Source: Promerops cafer
Taxonomy: Eukaryota > Chordata > Aves > Passeriformes > Nectariniidae
DNA: 64,000 nucleotides
Direction: 5' to 3'
Assembly (NCBI GenBank): GCA_013398275.1
Contig: VZSE01002180.1
Location: forward strand, 125,915-189,914
Each line of letters opens with the position of its first letter. Position 1 is the first letter of the stretch. The notes below the pieces were generated by a model. That model did no database searches. It was not told the DNA's origin and saw only the letters and a list, made by a program, of their open reading frames with translations. Made by a program: the position numbers and the translations under genes. This document shows positions 41,101 through 50,100 of the stretch, one piece after another.

Positions 41101-44100
41101 AATTTGCTATGTCTACACATATTAGTAACAACTCAAAAACTTTTAGGTGTATTTACTCAACAAAAGCAAAGAAAAGGTAATAAAAAAACAAAGGTGAAAC
41201 ATTAGAAACAAATGGAAAACAACCAAAGAGTCAACAAAACAAAATCCTTATTCCTTTGTGATTTTTAATTTAAAAAAATGCAAGGGATGGGTTTTAAATA
41301 AACCAGTAGGACAAATTCACAATTTGGAGACCAGTTGTTCTAACCATTCTCTGCTTCCTGATATTTCAGAATCATAGAATTTCTGCAAATGCCAACATCT
41401 GGGGAGCAATCCTCAATGCAGGGCCCAGGAGACCCTCTCCCTGCTACAGCCACAGCTGGGACTGGCACACTACCTGAACACAGAGAAAAAACAGTTTTCC
41501 AAATGCTTTTAATTATCTTGTTATCCAGGTCTGTGCCTGACACCTTGCTAGATGACAAGCTGCGTAAATGAAATCACGACTGATTGATCAAGTAAATTAT
41601 TGGCCATGCAAAATAGTTTCAAAACCTCTGTGCACACGTTTTCTTTATCCTCTAGAGAGGTAAAATTGCCTTCTTTTCTTTTTTAAACTACGTTATTTCT
41701 GGAGCTTTATCATATGTAATTAGACAGGGTAGACTACATCATCTCTCTCTTGATCATCAGGAATTTAAAAGCAGTTGAATCTATAGCTATTTTTTTTTTT
41801 TGCTTTTCATTCATTTCAGCTAAACTGGTGTATAATATATTCTAAATACTCCATTAATACTTTTAATCACAGCTTATATAACTGAAAGCCTCTTATCAGT
41901 TTTTACAATTTCAAAGAGAATTTGCTTAATTCACTCTCAATTGATATCTGATATGTTCCACCCCCAATACCCACTGGGTACTACTGGGTCAGACTCTCAC
42001 CAAAACACTGGTGCACAAAATGACTACTCTGCTTTACTAACCCTAATGAAGCGTGTCAAAAAGCAGCTTCTACTTTATGAGCCATTTGTCCAAGTGGGTG
42101 ACTAGGAACAAGCTCTTTAAAAAAACAGACTATTTGTGCCTCAGAGGAAATTAAAAATAAAATTACTTGAGAATAGGATACAACCACCACCAAACTGTAA
42201 TTTTAGTTAGATAAATGCACTTCAGATTGTGCACCCTTAGTCAGTTTATCTATTGTATGTCACATTTTGACACAGACGGGGACATCTGCAAATGCCTGAC
42301 ATTGTAATATGTATTATAGTCCATTTCTGATAGAGGAATAAATTGTACAACATCATACAGCTTTCCCCAAGTATGCTGGATAAAGGCTGTACAGCTTTCA
42401 TTCCCCCAAAATATTATGTGCATCAGCTTCTAGGAAATGACATAGTAACTATCATCACACAATAAAATTCATTGCAAACAGCCAGATATGATAAAACCTC
42501 ACACCTCTGAGGTTCCCTGCCCACAGGAACACAGAACAAGGTGTAATATCAGAAAATGTAACACAAAGGTTCTCAATACAGAAAATTATTTTCTTAGTAT
42601 TAGGAACTTACTTGTCATAATGAAACTATAAAGGCAGACAAACAACTGAAAACAGTTCTCATCAGTTCAATTTCTGAGATTCAAAATACTCCCAGCTTGC
42701 TGAACAGCTCATTTTCCGTCAACAGGAGCTCTACAAATGTTTCCAGGCAAAGACGAACATCCTTAGTCTGCCAAACAAATGGCTTTCAGCTTTGTTGTGG
42801 TCTGGTCCTTTGAGTGCAAGCCATGTCAGATACAGGAAAAGAATGCCTTTTAATTAATGCTGTGAGCCAAAAAACTAAACTAAAAAACCCAACGAACTAG
42901 CAATGGAAGCTGGTTCTTTTAGGCTAACTCTATTTGAACACAGCAAAAGACAGACTAGAAGTGCTCCTGCAGTAGCTATCACAAGACTGTAACAAATTAT
43001 TTTAAAAATACTGAAGAAGTTTGCTAAAAAGTGAGTCAGCGCCAGCTGCAGAGCACCAACCTCTCCTGGTCACCTTCTCTCTTAAAGGAGGAGGCTTTTC
43101 ACAGGATGTTGTCCCAAGCCAGCTCAAGCCTGACCTGTGTATTTGGCTTCTCCTGGTAACTGCTCACTGAAATATGCCCTACATCTAATAAAGAGCCTCA
43201 AGCAAAAAGCCTTTACACAATACAAGTTTGCTTCAAACTAAGCACAACTCGAAAACAGAAAGGGATACTCATTACAAACAGAAAAGCCTGAGCATTTTAA
43301 ATTCTCACCCTTTTCTTGCAGTTCTTAAAACACTGATTGACCCATGATCAGAAAGGACATGAACCATCTTAAAACTGATGTTTAAGGACCCTTAAATGCT
43401 TTAACAATAAGTATTGCCCAAATAAGTGGCAAAACATCTGCACATAATGAACAAAAATATTTGGCTGAGGAGCCAAGTTCTAAAACAGGAAAATGAGAAG
43501 TGACTTAGTGCTGTTACATAGGCTTGCTAAAAAAACCCTTTCATATAATGGCATTGCTAACTCAAAAGAAAAAAAAACCCAAACAATTTTATTTTTTGTC
43601 TAGGAGGAAGTGAACTCTGTAGCATCAGCACTTGTTTGCAGTGAGACCAAATATCCACTGGAAGTGCATACACAAGAACAGTGGAGAACAGTGATTATGA
43701 CTAACACCACCAGCATGGGAAAAAACCTCTAAGAATTCCCTTTTCTTTCAAAGCAGGGAAGTACCAGTTACAGCTTCCTCTTCACTAAGCAGGAGCAGCA
43801 GAGCAGTAATTAGGTCCTAAAACAACAGTAAAGAGTAGCTGCATGTGGCTGCCACAGAACTTCCTCGGCAGCAGACAAGAAACCCGACCCTTCCGAAGAG
43901 CCGTGCTGCTGAGTATCAGTATCGAGCCGACAGGGCTGCAGGACGGGCATACCAAGAATTACTGCTCCCGAAAGCAAAGCAAGTCCTTAACAAGGTTAAC
44001 TTCTTCCTGGCAGCTGAAGTATCGATGTGGAAGATGGAACACAAAGAAATCAGAACTGGCAGCCTTTAATCACCATTTGTTTCCCCACCTAAGGATGACT

Positions 44101-47100
44101 CGGGCATGCAGCTACACCGCAGCTGAGATGCTGTACACCACACCCTCTTCTGGGCACAGCCCTTCCCTCCCCACCATACCTCAAATATTTTATCTCTCTC
44201 TCCAGAAGTGCAAGATCAGAAGCACTTCCATCTTAGCTTCCCCCGCATCCACAGGCTGTGAGCGCAGATGGCTCCAAGGGCACCGAGGCTGGGGGGAAGC
44301 GGGCAAGGGCTTGCAAAATAAAAAGCCTTGGTCAGGCAAAGCTGGCAAGTAGTATGTTGTGCATTCACTCTGCTTCCCACGGCAAGCAGGCTTTTAATTT
44401 TAATAAAACTGCTTTCAGTTCTTGAATTGAAAACTGACACATCTTGCTAAATTTTTTCTGTTCTCATATAACAAATGAGCTTAGGGAGGAGAGCATATTA
44501 GCAATTTCACTCTACAAATTTGATCTGATATCTACCCTGCTGTTCGGTACTATTCTTCCAGACTCCCAGTTAAGAAATCCAGTGGTTCACAAGATCATAC
44601 TACAAATCATACTTCATAACCTAATTTTATAAATTGTAAATAAAAATTAAATTACAACAGAGATGGAGCCATGAGTGGACACTGAGCTGGTTGAAACCCA
44701 GTAATCAAAGGCCCATCATGCACACTTCCAGCTTGTGGCTTTACCAACTGAACACCTGTGACTTGTAAAAGGTTTGTATTGTACCCTGATATGAGCTCAA
44801 ACTGGCATTAGAGCCCAATCTCAAGTAACACCATTTGAAGGACTATGATTTTACATTTTTAACTGAAAACGTGGCCTCTTTACTTCTCTCTGACCATTCT
44901 TCCCATGCCCTGACGTGTCCCCTTTTTATCACACAGGTTTTTTTTCACCTTCAAGGGATTCAAGCATTCAACCATTTTTATTTAGGTATTCCAAGTTGCA
45001 ATCTGCCACAGAAATCAACTTTATCTGATCCATCATATTACCTAATTTGCACCTTATTTTCACCCTGCTTACCCAGAAACCACGAATAACCTCAGGGTCT
45101 AAACTGACAAAAATTCTGAGAAAAATGGAACCAGATTATCTACTTTTACCCCGTCTACAGAGTCATACAAAGTTGCTGCCTGCTTGGATGATGGAGCCTT
45201 TCTTCTACAGGTTATTCTTTGCCTCTCAATGAAACCACAAAATGTAAGAACTTGTGTGTTTTTCCAATTTATTTTTGCACCATTAATCTTGATTTAAAAT
45301 AGTCACGTGATCTTTTTAGTATTTGCATAAAATACAAATGTGTCAATTCTCCAGTTTACTCTAGTTACTCTTTCATTTTGTTTGCAGGTAAATTCTGCGT
45401 ATTCTCTTGTTCAAACAGAAATATTTCAAGGGGGTTTTTATCAAAGTACTCAAAAGTAAACAAAAAGCCTTTGACTGCACCACTTAAAAGGACAGAGTTA
45501 GAGAAGTCCCAAGTAAAAGTAACATTTAAATGTACTTCCTGCATGGACTTCCAAACAGACTGGGTTGCTTAACGAAAGAGCAGGGTTTATCACTCTACTA
45601 AAAAGATAAGGCAATACAACTGTAACAGCACATTAAACATTCACAGCTAGAGGGAAGAAACCAGAATAGCCATGGCCCAATTTGTTTCATACAACTGCAT
45701 CACCTCCCCTGCTGAAAACTACATGAAAGGCACAGATACTGCCTGGCCTTCGGTCCACAGGCAGTATTTTTAAGGCCAGTTTAAGAGGATAGAACATAAG
45801 TTTTGCATTTCTAAGTTTAACAAAGCGACTGGCACAGAGGAGACATGGGGGCATGACACCAAACCACAGATATCCTCTCTACAGAGTCAGCTCTGCTTGG
45901 GAGACAAAGGAAGTGGCAAATGCCACTGTTTTCTCAGTTTACAGCTCTGCACGAGTTCAGCTTGAACAACTGCAGGGTTGTCAAAAATATCTGTTACAAA
46001 ACCAGTTATTAAATACAGTAGTCAGATGTGTGCAAAGGTATGCAATGCTTCAGATTCTCCAGCACAGGCATTCCGAGTTAATGGAAGGAGGTGGGGAAGT
46101 GAACGAGTTATAATACGGTTGAAAGATTAAATGTAAAAACGTACCTTTTGTAGACTAGTTGGGTTCAGCTGTGTTTTGTCAATTATTTTTATGGCAACCT
46201 AAAGGAAGAGTTCACGATCAGAATTTTCCATAGGAACAATGCCGTGTTATTACAACATGCTCAAATCCAGTAACAGAAATGGAAAACATGAAAATTACAC
46301 AAAAAACATTTAGGTTCCTTCTGCAAATTAGGTACTTGTATTTAAACTAGAAGCAAGAGTGGAAAAACCCTGGTATTTTAAGGATATTAAGATGAGAAGC
46401 TTGCTGAGTCTTTGACTTGACATTAAGACCATCACACTCCTGACAGTGGAAGCTCCAAGAGCAGACAGTGCCCCAATAGAGAGCAGTGTGCCTACAGATA
46501 ATATTTACACAGTATAATTACACAACAGATTACACAGCTAGTGACTGGGCATTGGCAGTTTCTAAAAGCAGAGATTTCAGAGCATATTGAAAGCATTTCC
46601 ACACAAATTTGGCAAGAAATAAGTTCGTCTTTGGAAATTCACTAAATATTTGTGTCAATTTGCTCCCTGATGAGTATTAAAAAAGAATCACTTGGAAATC
46701 AACAAAAACACATTGCCCATAGTACAACAGTTTGGGTAAATACATTCCTTTACTTGTTCTCCTTTTCAGTAAATGCTGCACAGAAATATTAAAGAACAAA
46801 ATAAAAATTTCACATAATAAGCAAAAGAGAAATTCCGTACCACGCTAACTAGTCAGAACCTGAAGATTTGAAGCAATGAATAGGCAACAGTGCAGTGCAG
46901 TTTGGATACTGGATGAGGTAGAACAAGAAATGACAATCTTTCTAGAATTACATGCCAATTGGTATTTTTCCTTTCTAAATTAGACTAAACATACCAGAAG
47001 CTCTATAGAAGGAGATGGTGCCTCTCAAAGAGGCAAGATGCTGCAACTCAGCTGATTATAATACCCCTCACTGGTGCAAAGCAAAGGCTTTCAACTCCAC

Positions 47101-50100
47101 TTCAATTTTTGGCTTAAACAGTTGATGCTGCTCCCTCCCATGCCACAGCTCCCATTTCCCTGCATCACTTTGTGCTATCTTTGTCACCTCATTAACTTGG
47201 GGTTGGCGACATATGGAATAAAGAATATCTTACATCAAAGCCAATTTATATCCCTACATTCAAGTGCAAAAACACAGGGATGGATTGTCACGATGGAGAG
47301 GGTAAGAGGGGAACAGTGTTCAACGCTTGGGTGCATCACAGAATTATATAATGGATATGGTGTTTTCTGAAACTGATATTCAAGACTTATTTTGAGCTCT
47401 TCTAGATGCAAGATACGATGAGACATGACTGAGAAGCAATCTAAGAATGCTTTTACTTTGGGGAGTGTTTTCTTCTAAGGCAAGCTACTGAAATTATAGA
47501 TGATTATTTCCCGAGGCAAAATTCCATTGCAAAACCTTGAGAAATCACTTCAAAAATACAAACAAGAGAGAAAAACATTAAGCAATAGGTATTTTTATAT
47601 TAGCAGCTGTGTACGAAACCAAGAAAGATTTTTATCTCTACCTTTATGCCTGTTGTTAGCTTTGTGACAATAGTTCTAAGTTATTTGCTTCCTGCAATCT
47701 CTTATAATTCCATGCTGGATGTAGCGACCACTGCCTTTGTCAACAGCAGATAATGTTATTTGAAAGTGACCTGGTGCCCCAAGATTACCCATAGCTGTTC
47801 ACTTGTAAGTGCATTCCACTCAGAAAAGGTTGCATTTGTGTTCTGGGCTGTACCTTTGTCATCAATCTTTAAAAGATGTAAACCTTTTTTCAACCCACCA
47901 AGCCTTAAGGTACCATGTTACTGCAAAACCAGCTCACCTCAGTGTGCACTCGGAGCCAGATCACCAGAAAGGTCTCTGACACTGTCAAACAAATTCAGCC
48001 CTGGAGACACAGGGAAGGCACAGACCTCAGTTTTCCAAAAGACAGACTCTCAGGCCTGTTCAGCACACTAATTATAGCCTTAAAGGCAGGATGAATTCAG
48101 AGAATTCCTATCCACATGAACACTGAGAGTACAACGTGTTAACATGGACTGTGAGAGCTTGAACCCATCATCAGAACAGGGAACAACTTCAGGTGCCTTG
48201 ATAAGGTCTCCAAATCACAGGCAAAGGCAGCCTGCCCTCAAGAATAGTTCTGGCAAGCCTGAGAAAGTTAAACGAAGAATTTTCTAAGTACAGTTAATAA
48301 AAGATTAAATTGCCTTTCAAAGCAGAAACTTTGCTCTCTTTACATAAAGTGCATTTGGAATGGTTTCATGTACTGTGAGCTAGGGCCAGTGCTGGAAAAA
48401 TGCAAGTCCACCTACACTATTACACCACTGCCATGATATTCTGTGTGAAATTGTTAATAGAATTAAAATGGAGTTTGCTTTCACCATTCACAATAATGCA
48501 ACTTAAAACGTTCCTCCTACATGATTTGAATAAGGGAGTTAAAGAAATCAGAAGTTGGGACACTGAGCAAATTGGCCAAACTGCTACTATTCAGAATGCT
48601 TTCTCCCTCTTAAATTCCACTTTTTCCAAGAGAAGAACAGAAAGAAGATGACAATAGATTCCTTGGAGTCAGACTTGGATTCTGAAAGAATTCAGCCTCT
48701 CTGGGAAACTTCAGCTCCCTGGCTATTAACTGAACACATCTTTAATGAACAGAAGGGTCCATAATAATTTTGGCCACCTCAGTAACAGCAGAAGGTAGAT
48801 TTATCTTTTAGATTAATTTTGGCAAGTACAGAAAACTTGTCAGAGGAAACATCCTTTGACAAAACTACAACAGAAAATACATGGATTGCAGTCAAAGAAT
48901 TAAGAAAAGCAGATTGACAATGAAGACTTGTGGTTTCAAAAGGGCAGACAGCCTACAAATAACACTCTCCTAGGCAGAGGATCAAGAAGGATGGTGTGTC
49001 CAAGCACCAGCTCTAATGCAGTGAAGCTCATCTCTGGCCACACACTCCTTGCAAGACAATTCAACCCCCTCAAGTTAGCCTGATGTTCTGATCATCCCCT
49101 GAAGGGCTAAACATTTCTTCCTTTCAATAATTTGAAGATGGGCACTCATCATCCATACTGCAGACACACTAAAAATGGAAATGAAAAAGAGTCTTAGAAC
49201 TTACTCCAGTTGGAAACATGAAATCTTCATCTCAAGCAACAGGAAAATTCTCAGGGAAGGAGTCCAGATGAAAGGAGATGAGCAACTACCCTAAAAGAAT
49301 TCTTAAACAAACATCTCCTCCTCCCAGGAAGTGACAGAAAAGTGCTGATCTGCTTCAGGATTTGGAAGCTCCTCAACACAGAGATATAAAGAAGGAATTG
49401 CCATAAAGTGAAACTGACATGGTCACTTAAAAGGACATTCAGAACAGAGACAGATAACAAGGGTTATCTGTGGCTGGGGGGTCAAGTACAGCAAGAACAC
49501 AGCAGAGATGAAAACTCATTAACTCCCAAAACTAAGCATTTAGTTTAGGTTTTGGTACATAACATGGAAAAAAAGAACAGGAACAAAGGACAGGCAGCAG
49601 GAGAAAGTGTGGAAAGCAGGAAATCACAAATTCAGAAAGCTAAGTGCCATCTGGCTGAGGCCAGGCTGAGAATATGACCCTGGAATTCTTACAAGAAGCA
49701 GGTTTTTAAAGGAGAAAGAAAAAAAGTATTCTTGCAGCACAGGTTCCTGGCATCTACCAAGAACAGAACAGCAGAGCAGGGTTTAGAAATGACCAGACCA
49801 TTTTTTTTTCCAAATCATCATAAAATTCCTGAACTCGAAACTGGCAGGGAAAAACCAAGGAAACAGAAGGTTTAAATGCAACATATTTTCCTACAGTTAA
49901 CCGTAGCCTACGGAAACACACAAGATATGACTACCTGGACTATTGAAAAGCCTCATGTAGGATGCTGCATGGAAATTTTTCAACTAGATAAGCTGAAAAG
50001 TGCACGGAGTTGGTTTTGTTTTCTCCTAAAATAAGATGGCTAAAGAGATATTAGGTTGGAAATAAATGAGAAGGAGTTTTTCAAGGACAAGATTTTGGGA

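Noticed and set aside
41360..41380. AGAATCATAGAATTTC as a CR1 3' end
   Set aside because: Only a short word matches the familiar CR1 end; flanking sequence does not follow the family.
43843..44352. 169-codon plus-strand open frame in intron 3
   Set aside because: No recognisable domain; another open frame overlaps it at the same place, which suggests composition rather than coding.
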